64,000 bases of DNA from Candidatus Obscuribacterales bacterium (GCA_019752635.1 JAIELX010000087.1:1-64000), one strand, 5' to 3'; positions 17,364 to 26,891 are shown, counted from the stretch's first letter. A program made the numbers and translations. The notes: generated by a model not told the origin, from the sequence alone.

Positions 17364-18187
17364 GAGTTTCCCATCTCCGGACGGACTAACAAGCAAGAAA
17401 TAAGCGAGCGCAGCACTCGAGCACTTCGCTGACCGGCCTCGGCCAGCAGCGGCTTAACGTCCCGGGCACTTAATGGCGACAATGTTTCATTATCGGAAAT
17501 CACACGAACAGTCATGCACGGGATGCGGTGCAAGGCACAGACTTGCGCTACATATGCGCTTTCCATATCTTCGCAGTCGATTCCGTACACGCTATTCAAT
17601 CGCTCAAGTTCAACCGCATCAACAGTCCATGAATCCGCAGATCCGATTCGCCCGCTTCTTACGATTGCCGGTCGAGAATCTGTTGATACAGGCCAGCCAA
17701 TCCCGCTCCATGGCTCCAGGCTTGTCACCGCATGGCGCGCATCATTCACCGCCAACGATACCAGAGATTCATCCGAATCCAGAAAATCAAGATAATGTCG
17801 CCGCCCTTCCCTCCGCATCCGAATGAGGCTGGGATTCAACCCGCGATCAAGCCTTGCCTGTCGTACACTCTCCGGTGCGTTGATAACATAGCTACTTGCC
17901 ACGATAATGTCTCCGGGAAGCAGCTCTCGGTCGCAGGCCCCGGCGCAACCACCGTGCAAAACGTACCGCGGCGAAAACTGAGCAATAACACGTTCTGTCG
18001 CAGCAGCAGCGTTTACCGGTCCGCAATCGCTGATTACAAAAATTACTTCTCCACCCGCCGCTGCATAGAACTCCCAGGGTGAGTTACTGTCCAACGGTTT
18101 GATATCAGGAATCAGGTCGCGGAAAGCGCGAAACTCTTCCTCAATCGGAATGACGACTGCAATTCGTGCTTTCTGTTGGTGGTTCAT
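17360..18187 (-). CDS. MTA/SAH nucleosidase-like (nucleoside phosphorylase family) protein
   Basis: The 275-residue protein belongs to the PNP/UDP family. It has the N-terminal strand RIAVVIPIEEEFRAF, the purine-site region HGGCAGACDRELLPGDIIVAS, the ribose-binding Glu in CEDMESA and the catalytic Asp in VISDNET. MTA/SAH nucleosidases hydrolyse methylthioadenosine and S-adenosylhomocysteine to free adenine. This one is about 45 residues longer than the usual enzyme, with an insertion around residues 120-165. An ATG at 18187 is preferred; a GTG at 18223 would add 12 residues. The same fold also occurs as an effector in bacterial conflict systems, and the overlap with a microprotein and a pseudo-PLD gene makes an unconventional role possible. 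Confidence 0.82.
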   Translation of the reverse strand: MNHQQKARIAVVIPIEEEFRAFRDLIPDIKPLDSNSPWEFYAAAGGEVIFVISDCGPVNAAAATERVIAQFSPRYVLHGGCAGACDRELLPGDIIVASSYVINAPESVRQARLDRGLNPSLIRMRREGRRHYLDFLDSDESLVSLAVNDARHAVTSLEPWSGIGWPVSTDSRPAIVRSGRIGSADSWTVDAVELERLNSVYGIDCEDMESAYVAQVCALHRIPCMTVRVISDNETLSPLSARDVKPLLAEAGQRSARVLRSLISCLLVRPEMGNS

Positions 18188-18314
18188 CTGCCGTCGTGAC
18201 TGACTAGTTCGATAGGCTGGCACCGAAATATTATGCCTGAGTCACGCAATCTGGAGCAACTTCCTTGTATGCGTTCCGCTAGACAAGCCTCCAACCTGAA
18301 ATCCCGGGGGCGTC

Positions 18315-19046
18315 TTACATTCCGTGAAAGATACCGGCGTCGCGTCCCGATGCTACAAGCCAGTTAATCACCGCTGGCATTGCAACTAGACCAATCATCC
18401 CGAGAAGAACGTGAATCACATGCTTAAGCGCACCTTGCTCACTAGCGCCAAGCCGTATAAAGGCTGTCATTAAAGACGGTCCTGCCCAGGCGATTCCCAG
18501 GGCAATGAATCCATTGGCCAGCACATTGAACAAACACTCGGCGTTCTGTAGCCCCTCAACTCTGACTGTTCCGCTGGTGTTAACTCCGGGAACGCTCGTG
18601 CTGGCTGCGTTTTTCTCCTCAACCATTGCCGATGGAGCCACATTAGCCGTCTTCGGAGCGGCTCCCGCATTAGCGGTCCCTGGTGGCGATTGAAACATTT
18701 CCTCGTTGAATACAATTACTGTGTCGGCAAACTGGTCTGCGCCACTAATTTCATGTTTTTGTACCTTGTGATCGCTCCAGGCTGCGACCGGCTCGGGATT
18801 TGCAGCAGCTGCCGCAATTTCGGGCACCGGTGCCTTTGTGAGAACAGAGACTTCCTTATCAGGCGCAGACTCTTGTGACTTTTTCTCAACGGCAGGGACA
18901 GCCTGTTTATCTTTGACAGTTGCGGATTCGATTGCCGCGTTGCCCGTCCCGCTATTGTGCCCGAGCTTGCCAGGAACGATCTGCGCGGAAGCCGAACCGG
19001 CGGAAACCATTGTGATTGTTAGCGCAAGAAGCAAATTCCGATGCAT
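18315..19046 (-). CDS. Secreted protein with two C-terminal membrane helices (possible VirB2/TrbC-like)
   Basis: The 243-residue protein has a Sec signal peptide (residues 1-22, ending SAGSASA-Q) and a low-complexity Ala/Val/Pro/Glu/Lys middle (23-165). Its C-terminus is hydrophobic, with two helices (about 178-205 and 212-238) joined by a short RLGASEQGALK loop. Two hydrophobic helices linked by a small charged loop is the topology of VirB2/TrbC pilins, but those are normally only about 100-120 residues and lack the long middle region. The start ATG is preceded by GAGGGAAGAG. The transfer genes at 4.5-12.3 kb make a pilin-type role worth testing. Otherwise it is an unassigned membrane protein. 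Confidence 0.55.
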   Translation of the reverse strand: MHRNLLLALTITMVSAGSASAQIVPGKLGHNSGTGNAAIESATVKDKQAVPAVEKKSQESAPDKEVSVLTKAPVPEIAAAAANPEPVAAWSDHKVQKHEISGADQFADTVIVFNEEMFQSPPGTANAGAAPKTANVAPSAMVEEKNAASTSVPGVNTSGTVRVEGLQNAECLFNVLANGFIALGIAWAGPSLMTAFIRLGASEQGALKHVIHVLLGMIGLVAMPAVINWLVASGRDAGIFHGM

Positions 19047-19298
19047 TTCTCTTCCCTCTGGATGCTTCTAATAACTCCAGGGAGTGATTTGTTAGGCGGA
19101 ATCTGGATGAAGCCCGGGTAAACTTTTTCGCCCCGGTACGGCTCCCAAGCATCGGCAACCGAAGAGCCTGATGACTACAAAGCTTTTGGCAACAGAACTT
19201 ATCAACGGCAAAATGTTCTTATTGATGGAATTTCGGGGTACAAAAACGGAAGAGCCCGGGCGGTAATTCCGCGTCGTCCTTTTTCAGCGGAAACCTGA

Positions 19299-20141
19299 AT
19301 GAACGATAAACTCCTGAAGACCAAACAGAAGAAGCGAAATCTGATTTTGATGCATCGCGACATTTGGGCGTTGGTGCAACTTTATTTGCATCGAACCATT
19401 ACTTCAAGTCAGTTGGCGCGCCTCTGTTTCCCCGACATCAGCTACGAAACGGCTAGAAAGCGTCTGCGCCGTCTGCAGCAGGCCGGTTACACAGGCTCGG
19501 CGACATCCGGCCGCATGGAAGGTCGAGGCAGACCGGAGCTAATCTACTTTCTGACAGCCGCCGGAGCCAAAGCCATTGAGCAGAATCGCGGAATCTCCTG
19601 GGAGACAATTCCGACAGGACCGCCTCACACTTACCACAAGGAGCATTTCCTCCGGCTTGTGGACATGCGACTTTGCATGGAAGAGGCTGAACGCAACGGT
19701 CTCATTAATGACTTGGAGTGGACCACCGGTCGCGAGTTCTGGAAGGAACTCTCCGGACAGCTCAGTACGTTGGAAGAGCAGGCAGACGCCACTATTAGTT
19801 TTCGCTATCCCGGTTTACCGCCCATCAGCATTTTGCTTGAGATGGACACGGGTAACTTTCGGCAAACACGCCACTGGGAGCCGAAGATCAGATCATTTCT
19901 CAAAACAGGCTTTCCGATCTGGGTAGTGACAGGCAGTGCTACACGAATTTTGACTCTGCGGAAGTGGACTTCGCAGTTGCTCGAGGACGCCGGGGTCGGT
20001 CCGGGCAAATGCGTTTTCAGCGTTTACACCGAAATCATGGAAAAGGGCATTTTGGGAGCCACCTGGTATCGCACAGACGGTAGCCTGACGAACCTTCAAC
20101 CCAAGCTTGCGGAAGAAGAAGCTCTTCAACATGGAATTTAG
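19299..20141 (+). CDS. Replication-relaxation family winged-helix protein
   Basis: In this 280-residue protein, residues about 15-90 form a winged helix (IWALVQLYLHRTITSSQLARL ... YETARKRLRRLQQAGY, then the wing GRGRPELIYFLTAAGA) typical of the replication-relaxation family (PF13814). That family occurs on plasmids and integrative elements near relaxase, replication or conjugation genes. The C-terminal half (FWKELSGQLSTLEEQADATIS... LLEMDTGN... KIRSFLKTGFPIWVVTGS) resembles the nuclease-like half of these proteins. It is the first gene of a unit with a secreted WD40 protein 3 bases downstream. Its presence supports a mobile-element history for this part of the window. Family call good; biochemical role not established. 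Confidence 0.8.
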   Translation: MNDKLLKTKQKKRNLILMHRDIWALVQLYLHRTITSSQLARLCFPDISYETARKRLRRLQQAGYTGSATSGRMEGRGRPELIYFLTAAGAKAIEQNRGISWETIPTGPPHTYHKEHFLRLVDMRLCMEEAERNGLINDLEWTTGREFWKELSGQLSTLEEQADATISFRYPGLPPISILLEMDTGNFRQTRHWEPKIRSFLKTGFPIWVVTGSATRILTLRKWTSQLLEDAGVGPGKCVFSVYTEIMEKGILGATWYRTDGSLTNLQPKLAEEEALQHGI

Positions 20142-20144
20142 ATA

Positions 20145-21671
20145 ATGTTGCGCCAGTTCACATTAGCAGCCCTCTTAATCGCTCTCAGCACAACGAGCGT
20201 TGCTATTGGGCAGAACGCGGTTTGGGAAACATATTTCGACTTGGGAAAAACGGCGCTGAACGACGGCGATGCCGAACTGGCCGAGAAGAATTTGAAGGAA
20301 GCCCTCTGCGAGGCGGAAAAGATTTCCGGTTCAGAGGAGCTCAAGAAGACTTTGGCTCTGCTGGAGACAGCGCAACGCAAACTGAAGAAAACGAAGGAAG
20401 CCGACGAAACAGCGGCAAGACTGGCCGGTATGGCGTCATCGAAGGCTCCCGCGACACCGCCTGTAGCAGCGACTCCGGCTTCCGCCGAAGTCACCACGCC
20501 GTTGGCGGAGCCTCCGGCAGCAGCCAGTGCGCCGGTTGCTCCGCCATCGACGCCAACGGCGGCTCAATCCTCCCCCCTTCCTGTCGAAGCCGCGTCCGGC
20601 TCGACGACTGCCGCAGCGACAGAACCGGCGCCCACCAACATCACAGACCCCGTGCCGGCTCCCGCGGCAACTGCGCCGCCCTTAGCCGCACTGCCACCGG
20701 TTTCAACGCCCGTCCCGCCATCGGCACCAGTTTCGACACCACAAACGGCACCAGCTTCCGCAATCAAGGCTCCTGAGACCAAGATTGAGGAACAGAAGCG
20801 CATACAAGGGCACATCGGCTGGGTGAAGAGCATCGTCTTCACCGGCGACGGGCACAAGGTTCTCTCCGCAAGCGAAGATAAAACGGCTCGTTTATGGGAC
20901 ATCGACAGCGGCACCGAAATTGCGGTCCTAAGAGGTCACGAAGAACAACTGAGCTCTTGCGCGCTGACTCCTGATGGAAAAGGTGCCGTTACAGGCAGTG
21001 CTGACGGAACCGCTCGTCTTTGGGACCTGGAATCCGGCAATGAACTGCGGCGCCTCGACCTCAAAACCAATATGGTTACGTCCGTTGCAATTGCGCCGGA
21101 CAGCAAGAAGGCATTAATAGGTACTTTCGACGGCACCATTAAAGTCTGGGACCTGAGCAGCGGTACCGAACTAGGCTCGATGCGCGGCTCAGGCGCGGCT
21201 ATCAGATCGTTAGCAGTTTCGCCCGACAGCACAACTGTTGCCTCAGGTGCCAACGATAAGACAGTGCGCCTGTGGAGTTTATCGACTCTTTCTCCGATTG
21301 CGGAGCTCAAAGGCCATGGCGACTCAATATTGACCCTGGCTTTTTCTCCTGACGGCAGTCGCGTGCTGTCTGCCGGAGCGGACGCACAGCTGATCTTGTG
21401 GGACGTTCAAAGCAAGGACCCGGTTTTCAAAATGCCAGGACATACCGATTGGGTCCTAAAAGTCAGTTTCGCTCAAGACGGCAAAAAGGCTATAAGCGGA
21501 AGCCTCGATAAATCGGTGCGGATCTGGGAGCTGAACTCGGGCGTCAATACTCAGGCATTTATGCAGATTAACAGTGGAGTTTGGGCTGTAGCCTTCTCCG
21601 CAGACGGTCGCACAATGGTCACCGGAACGGACGACAAGTCTATCCGGGTCTGGCAACTACCAGCATGGTAA
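20145..21671 (+). CDS. Secreted WD40 seven-blade propeller protein
   Basis: The 508-residue protein has an N-terminal signal peptide (1-22, LLIALSTTSVAIGQ), a short helical TPR-like segment (25-95) and a Pro/Ala/Thr-rich linker (100-205). Seven WD40 repeats of about 41 residues follow (about 215-508), each with the GH...D...(V/L)W signature, for example DKTARLWD, DGTARLWD, DGTIKVWD and DKSIRVWQ. Seven repeats close one complete propeller, a protein-interaction platform, here outside the cytoplasm. It starts 3 bases after the winged-helix gene and is followed 39 bases later by a Ser/Thr kinase gene, a partnership often seen for WD40 and kinase proteins. Confidence 0.88.
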   Translation: MLRQFTLAALLIALSTTSVAIGQNAVWETYFDLGKTALNDGDAELAEKNLKEALCEAEKISGSEELKKTLALLETAQRKLKKTKEADETAARLAGMASSKAPATPPVAATPASAEVTTPLAEPPAAASAPVAPPSTPTAAQSSPLPVEAASGSTTAAATEPAPTNITDPVPAPAATAPPLAALPPVSTPVPPSAPVSTPQTAPASAIKAPETKIEEQKRIQGHIGWVKSIVFTGDGHKVLSASEDKTARLWDIDSGTEIAVLRGHEEQLSSCALTPDGKGAVTGSADGTARLWDLESGNELRRLDLKTNMVTSVAIAPDSKKALIGTFDGTIKVWDLSSGTELGSMRGSGAAIRSLAVSPDSTTVASGANDKTVRLWSLSTLSPIAELKGHGDSILTLAFSPDGSRVLSAGADAQLILWDVQSKDPVFKMPGHTDWVLKVSFAQDGKKAISGSLDKSVRIWELNSGVNTQAFMQINSGVWAVAFSADGRTMVTGTDDKSIRVWQLPAW

Positions 21672-21710
21672 GGAGAGCGCCAGAATGACACTTTTTGGGG
21701 AATATTTTTG

Positions 21711-23711
21711 ATGGTGGAGGATGTGAAAGGCCTGACGCCCGTAGAAATGGAAGCGTGTAGCGAACCTACTACGAATAAACATGTCATTAAGACTTGCCCC
21801 GAGTGCGGTTTGGAACTGGCCGGGGAAAACGCCATTTGCGCTTGCGACAGCTCGCTACCGGAAGAGCCGATTCAGATCCGCGACCCGCTGATCGGCACAA
21901 TTCTGAACAACACCTACGAAATTCAAGAGGCAATCGGTCGCGGCGGCATGGGCGTTGTGTACAAAGCACGAGACGTGCTGATGGAGCGAACCGTCGCCAT
22001 CAAGATGCTGCATGCGCACTTAGCGCGCGACCAGCAGAGTGTCCAGCGCTTCAAACAAGAAGCTCGCGCAGCAAGCGCGATGAATCACAACAACGTAATT
22101 ACAGTTTTTGACTTCGGCATTTCCGAACATCATCAACCGTTCTTGATTATGGACTACATTCAAGGACGGAGTCTTTCGGCCTTAATTGATGAGGCGCGTG
22201 GCTTACCTTTTGAACGCGCGGTTCACATGTTCGCGCAAGTGTGCGACGCACTGCACACCGCTCACTCGAAGGGCGTTATTCACCGCGACTTGAAACCGAG
22301 TAACATCATGATCGTACAGACAAGAGACGATCCAGACTTCGTGAAGATCGTCGACTTTGGCATAGCAAAACTTTTGCCTCATTCCGGCAAACAAGCTCAG
22401 AACCTTACACAAACCGGCGAGTTGTTCGGCAGCCCTCTCTACATGAGTCCCGAGCAGTTCCTCGGAAAGAAGCTGGACGAACGTACGGACATATATGCAA
22501 TGGGCTGCGTTATGTACGAAGCCTTGATCGGCAAACCACCGTTCACCGGCGAACACGTGCTTGAAACGATGTACAAGCACATCAACGAAGCGCCGGTGAA
22601 ATTCGCAGTCGCACGCCCCGACTTGAAAATTCCGCCGAAGTTGGAAGCGATAGTCATGCGAGCGCTGGAGAAAGATGAAGACCAGCGCTTTCAAAAGATG
22701 GCTGAACTGCGCGACACGCTACTGCTCACTTTGGAAGGCGCCAAAGACACACGCTCGTGGAGCGCACGGCTGCAAGCCATTCGTTCTAGACTCAAGCGCG
22801 CCCGCAAGAAGAACATGCCGATCGTTAAGAAGATCGGATATGGAATACTTGGATTGGCGGGGGTCGGACTGTTCGGAGCCTTGATTGTCTGGTTGACAGC
22901 AGGAACCGACGACAGTCAGTGGGTGCAACTTTTCAAAGAAGCTCAAGATTCATATCGCAGAGGAAATTTACCGAAGGCGCAAGATAAGTTCTTACTGGCA
23001 GCAAAGAAAGCAAAAGACCTTTATGACGTTAACAGCGAGAAGTACCTGGAGACGCTGAAACGCCTGGCTTGGGTGTATGAAGAAGAAGAGAAGTACGCCG
23101 AAGCTCGCAAGATAATCTCCAAAGTAAAAGAACTGTCGCCCGAGAAGCAAATGCAATTTAAAGCGGCGCAACTGCTAGCTTATGCACCGGTATCACAGAT
23201 GGAGAATCTGAAGGTAGTCGGTGTAACCAAAGGGCCGGAAGCCGCGCTGAAAGCCGGTATTAAGGCACTGGAACCATACATCGGTCCGGCGGATCCCGGC
23301 CTACTCATCTTGTACAAGTGCCTCGCCGAGACTTACGAAATCGACAAGCACTACGCCGAAGCCGAAGATGCCCGAATCAAACTAGTCTCTATTCGCGAAG
23401 ACTCGCAAGGTGCCGAAAGTGTCGGCGTCGCCGATGCCCGCATCGATCTTGCCAATCTTTACGTTGAATGGGGAAAAGACGTAATGCAGAAAGAAGCATA
23501 TGCTGATGCCGAGCGCACCTTTGCAGAAGCCAAAGACAGCTATGAGATTGCAATCAAGTTGTACGACCAGCTGGTTGGATACACATGCCCGAAAATAGCA
23601 CCGGCAAAGAAACGACTTCTTGAGTGCATCAAGTTGCAGGAAGAAGCGAAGAAGCTGGCGCCGCCGTCATCACAGAAAGAGGGCGGAGACTTACCGTCAT
23701 TCAGCCCGTAG
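21711..23711 (+). CDS. Hanks-type Ser/Thr protein kinase with zinc ribbon and extracytoplasmic TPRs
   Basis: In the 667-residue protein, a zinc-ribbon-like CPECG...CAC motif lies at about 26-46. The kinase domain (about 65-340) has the P-loop GRGGMGVVY, VAIKML lysine, catalytic HRDLKPSN (about 190), DFG, and APE-equivalent MSPEQF, so it should be active. One membrane helix (about 375-397) follows. The outer C-terminal half consists of TPR-like helical pairs (YRRGNLPKAQDKFLLAAKKA and later), probably the sensing or binding region. I use the ATG at 21711; a TTG just before it is in frame. GGGG near 21697-21700 may serve as ribosome-binding site. It follows the secreted WD40 gene, so the two may signal together. 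Confidence 0.93.
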   Translation: MVEDVKGLTPVEMEACSEPTTNKHVIKTCPECGLELAGENAICACDSSLPEEPIQIRDPLIGTILNNTYEIQEAIGRGGMGVVYKARDVLMERTVAIKMLHAHLARDQQSVQRFKQEARAASAMNHNNVITVFDFGISEHHQPFLIMDYIQGRSLSALIDEARGLPFERAVHMFAQVCDALHTAHSKGVIHRDLKPSNIMIVQTRDDPDFVKIVDFGIAKLLPHSGKQAQNLTQTGELFGSPLYMSPEQFLGKKLDERTDIYAMGCVMYEALIGKPPFTGEHVLETMYKHINEAPVKFAVARPDLKIPPKLEAIVMRALEKDEDQRFQKMAELRDTLLLTLEGAKDTRSWSARLQAIRSRLKRARKKNMPIVKKIGYGILGLAGVGLFGALIVWLTAGTDDSQWVQLFKEAQDSYRRGNLPKAQDKFLLAAKKAKDLYDVNSEKYLETLKRLAWVYEEEEKYAEARKIISKVKELSPEKQMQFKAAQLLAYAPVSQMENLKVVGVTKGPEAALKAGIKALEPYIGPADPGLLILYKCLAETYEIDKHYAEAEDARIKLVSIREDSQGAESVGVADARIDLANLYVEWGKDVMQKEAYADAERTFAEAKDSYEIAIKLYDQLVGYTCPKIAPAKKRLLECIKLQEEAKKLAPPSSQKEGGDLPSFSP

Positions 23712-23741
23712 CGCCCGCTGGAAGCAATATTTCGATGACGA

Positions 23742-24800
23742 TTAATTCTTCTTTTTCAAGAACAGAAATGCACCGAATGCGATAGCGACAGCGGCAAGAA
23801 CGGCCACTGCAGGCAAGAGAATTCCCATGAAACTATCAAATTCATTTGCTTCCGCAGGAGCGGTAGTGGTGCTCGAGGTGGACGAATCAGTAGTCCCTTC
23901 GTCATCGCTTGTTGCCACGTCTTCACCACTGGAAGCCTTGCTTCGCGTAGCGGATTTCGGTTTCTCATCAAGCAAGGAATCAAGGTCTTCACCTTCGCCC
24001 TCGCCAAGATCGTCCATGATGCTTGCCATGGCTTCGCGACCTTTTTCGTCCATTAATACAGCAATTTCGCTATCGACACGTTTGTATTCCGGAGGATAGT
24101 TGAAGTGCTCCATCGGAATCATCTGTGGGCGGATTTGACGCGTATCAAATACGGGACTGCGTTTTCCGTTCTCATCGATGTAGGAAACTTTGAGCGGCAA
24201 CCCTTTCAACTTGGTGAGTCCGACACCGTAGATCTTGGCGAAGATCTGTTGCAACTGCATCGGAACCTGAATGTCGGGGGTTATCGAGAATTCTACTTTC
24301 TTCAGCCCTGTGGTCACGAGGTTGTCAGTGAGGTAGAGACTGGTTTTGTGACCGAGAATAACCTCATCCTTCAGTTTCTTCGGCGGTTTCTCAATAAGTG
24401 ACGAAGTTGCACGACTGTAAGCTTGTCTTGTTTTGGCGCTGCTCTTGAGCGAACTTTGCGCGCCTTTCCATTCAGATAGCGGCGAGAGGAAGTAGACTTT
24501 CGTCTTATCGTTAAACATAACGATATTCCAGTCGGGCGCTTTGGCAACCAGGGTGCAGCCCATTTTCTTGTTAACGGCTGCCATTCCGAAGTTCGACAAG
24601 AACACGTGCCACTCACCGGTGTGAGGGTTATCCTGCAGTAGCTCCCACCCCTTTACTGAAACACCCTTAGAGGCCGAGGGACTGCCGCTTGTCTCTTTAC
24701 CGGGCGTTTGCGCAGGTGAGGCAGCAGGGACAGCAATTGATGGCGTCAACGAAGCAGTTACCAGAGCAAGCAAAATCGGGAGGATGAACAGCTGTTTCAT
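23742..24800 (-). CDS. Secreted, C-terminally membrane-anchored protein of unknown function
   Basis: The 352-residue protein has a signal peptide (1-22) and a Pro/Ser linker. A folded region at about 45-245 contains strands such as EWHVFLSNFGMAAVN and WNIVMFNDKTKVYFLSP. An acidic Ser/Thr-rich stretch (270-315) precedes a C-terminal helix (about 325-347) ending in KKKN, so the folded domain should face the periplasm and be held by the tail. I do not recognise the domain. It converges with the kinase gene, 30 bases away, with no clear terminator between. Confidence 0.7.
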   Translation of the reverse strand: MKQLFILPILLALVTASLTPSIAVPAASPAQTPGKETSGSPSASKGVSVKGWELLQDNPHTGEWHVFLSNFGMAAVNKKMGCTLVAKAPDWNIVMFNDKTKVYFLSPLSEWKGAQSSLKSSAKTRQAYSRATSSLIEKPPKKLKDEVILGHKTSLYLTDNLVTTGLKKVEFSITPDIQVPMQLQQIFAKIYGVGLTKLKGLPLKVSYIDENGKRSPVFDTRQIRPQMIPMEHFNYPPEYKRVDSEIAVLMDEKGREAMASIMDDLGEGEGEDLDSLLDEKPKSATRSKASSGEDVATSDDEGTTDSSTSSTTTAPAEANEFDSFMGILLPAVAVLAAVAIAFGAFLFLKKKN

Positions 24801-24986
24801 TAGATACTACGCAAACCCCCGGTTAGCCCCCTGGAACTCTGCCTAATATATGCCCCGGGCAGGCTAAAAAAACATGCTATCAATAAATGTTCAGCTTCGC
24901 TCGGTTGCAGCGGCTCGACCATCGAACGTACCAGCGGCAGTGTCGTGAGCGTCCGTTAGTTCCGATGCGGTAAAAGAGCGTGCAGT

Positions 24987-26057
24987 TTAGTCCGCAGGCA
25001 ACAGTGTCTCTGCATAGTGACAGGCGGACCAGTGCTCGGGAGTTATCTCCCGAAGCGCGGGGTCTTCTTTGGCACAAAGGTCTTTCTGCTCAGCCGGCAA
25101 CTGCAACCTCAGCGGACAGCGCGTATGAAAGCGACAGCCACTGGGTGGCGATGCGGGGCTGGGCAGGTCACCTTGCAAGAGCACACGTTTGCTGCGATCT
25201 GCCAAAGGATCAGGAACAGGAGCAGCGCTGATCAAAGCCTGACTATAGGGATGCAGCGGAGTCCGATATATTTGAGCGGTTTTCCCGGTTTCGACAATTT
25301 TCCCAAGATACATCACCGCGATACGATCGCTGATATACCTGACGACGTCTAAGTTGTGCGCAATGAAAAGGTAAGTCAGCTTGAACTCTCGGCGCAGATC
25401 AATCAGGAGATTGAGAATCTGAGCTTGCACGCTAACATCAAGCGCGGATACGGGCTCATCCAGCACGATCAACTTCGGTCGCAAGGCCAGGGCACGAGCA
25501 ATTCCTACGCGCTGTCGTTGACCACCGGAAAATTCGTGCGGGTAGCGGTCCACCATTGATGCTGCCAACCCTGTCAAATTCATCAACTCAATTACTTGCT
25601 TGCGAAGCTCATTCCCTTTTGCGGTACCATGAACTTCGAGTGGTTCCGAAATGCTCTGCCCTACAGTCATCCGGGGATCAAGACTCGCATAGGGATTCTG
25701 AAAGACAATCTGCATGTGTCGCCGCAGATTCTTCATTTCGCCGGAGTCACAGCTGAGTACGGAAGTTCCGTCCATAATCACCTTGCCTTCGGTGACCGGC
25801 AACAGGCGTAAGATGACGCGTCCTAACGTTGACTTTCCGCATCCGGACTCGCCCACCAAGCCAAGCGTTTCGCCGGCGAACACCTCGAGGTCGATGCCGT
25901 CGAGCGCGCGTACGGCGCCAACTTGCCGGTTGAAGAATCCCTTCTTGATCGGAAAGTGTTTTTTTACGCCTTGAATCTGAAGCAATACAGAAGGCCGCTC
26001 TGATTCCGCATTGGTCTTCAAGTCGAGCGTTGAATTCACCGGTACCCCCCATTCCAT
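24987..26057 (-). CDS. Oligopeptide/dipeptide ABC transporter ATPase (OppF/DppF-like)
   Basis: The 356-residue ATPase powers peptide (or nickel/oligosaccharide) uptake. Walker A is GESGCGKST, the Q-loop lies in IVFQNPYASLDPR, the signature is FSGGQRQRVGIARAL, and Walker B is LIVLDEPVSALD. The C-terminal oligopeptide-transporter extension (HPYSQALISAAPVPDP and the Cys-containing RFHTRCP segment) identifies the OppF/DppF subgroup. No permease, OppD-type ATPase or binding protein adjoins it, so partners must be encoded elsewhere. The ATG has no obvious Shine-Dalgarno sequence. Confidence 0.9.
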   Translation of the reverse strand: MEWGVPVNSTLDLKTNAESERPSVLLQIQGVKKHFPIKKGFFNRQVGAVRALDGIDLEVFAGETLGLVGESGCGKSTLGRVILRLLPVTEGKVIMDGTSVLSCDSGEMKNLRRHMQIVFQNPYASLDPRMTVGQSISEPLEVHGTAKGNELRKQVIELMNLTGLAASMVDRYPHEFSGGQRQRVGIARALALRPKLIVLDEPVSALDVSVQAQILNLLIDLRREFKLTYLFIAHNLDVVRYISDRIAVMYLGKIVETGKTAQIYRTPLHPYSQALISAAPVPDPLADRSKRVLLQGDLPSPASPPSGCRFHTRCPLRLQLPAEQKDLCAKEDPALREITPEHWSACHYAETLLPAD

Positions 26058-26216
26058 TACAGCTTGCTTTCAAAGCTAACACAATCGCTTGAAAGTCGTT
26101 CCTGTTGCCAACCATGTGCCAATCAATCGAACGTGTGTTTCAAAGCGTCGAGACCCTGTTGAGACAAGAGAGTCGACGATGCAATCGCGTGTGGGGTGCC
26201 GGTTTTAAATGGATTG

Positions 26217-26591
26217 TCAGGGGCGCACGTTCAAGTGGCTCAGTTTCTCGTCGATCTTCTGCAGAAGAGAAGCAAATTTGTGTTTCGTTTGATAGTACTT
26301 GCGCGCGGATATGAACCGATTCTGTTTGCGGTCAAACACCAACTCAGTCGGATGCGGCACCATGTACCCTTTTACAGCATGTTCAGTTTCGCTGCAGCCG
26401 CAGTACTTACAGTCTTCGGCAGCGCGAGCACCAAGCATCAAATCTTCTTCGACTGAAAGTGGCGAGTTTTGGTAACGCCCCCAATTCGTACTTGTGATGC
26501 GCTTGGCTTTGCCTGCATCGCGCAGGTAGAGATACCAAAAGACCGCGTATAGCAGACCGAGTTCAGCAGCAATCAAAGCATAGACAAACAT
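26217..26591 (-). CDS. Small single-TM protein with C-terminal Cys cluster
   Basis: The 124-residue protein opens with one membrane helix (MFVYALIAAELGLLYAVFWY) and then a soluble region with a CKYCGCSE motif (about residue 62), possibly metal-binding. The start is fixed by AGGAGG (26598-26603) 6 bases before the ATG at 26591; an upstream in-frame start at 26648 lacks such a site. No family recognised. It is divergent from the dehydrogenase at 26892. Confidence 0.65.
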   Translation of the reverse strand: MFVYALIAAELGLLYAVFWYLYLRDAGKAKRITSTNWGRYQNSPLSVEEDLMLGARAAEDCKYCGCSETEHAVKGYMVPHPTELVFDRKQNRFISARKYYQTKHKFASLLQKIDEKLSHLNVRP

Positions 26592-26891
26592 AGCTCGCCT
26601 CCTGCGCTGCGGGCTAAAAACACCGGGCTCTACAACCAGCGCTGGCAAGGCTTTTCAGTCTCGGGCGCACCGGTTTAATTGTTCCTTTATCTTTAGATAT
26701 TGTAACGAAAGCTAACAAAAAAGCTAGCTGTAATTAATGCAGAGCCGATTGTCAAGTGATTAAATCTATCCGGCGCATATGCGGTAGATTCCACACTTTT
26801 GACCTATGCTAATAGCTTCGTGTTTATTGGCGGTGCCGCCATATGTGGTGCCACAAACTCCCAACGCTTAGCAGAATTGGAGCAGTCTCGT

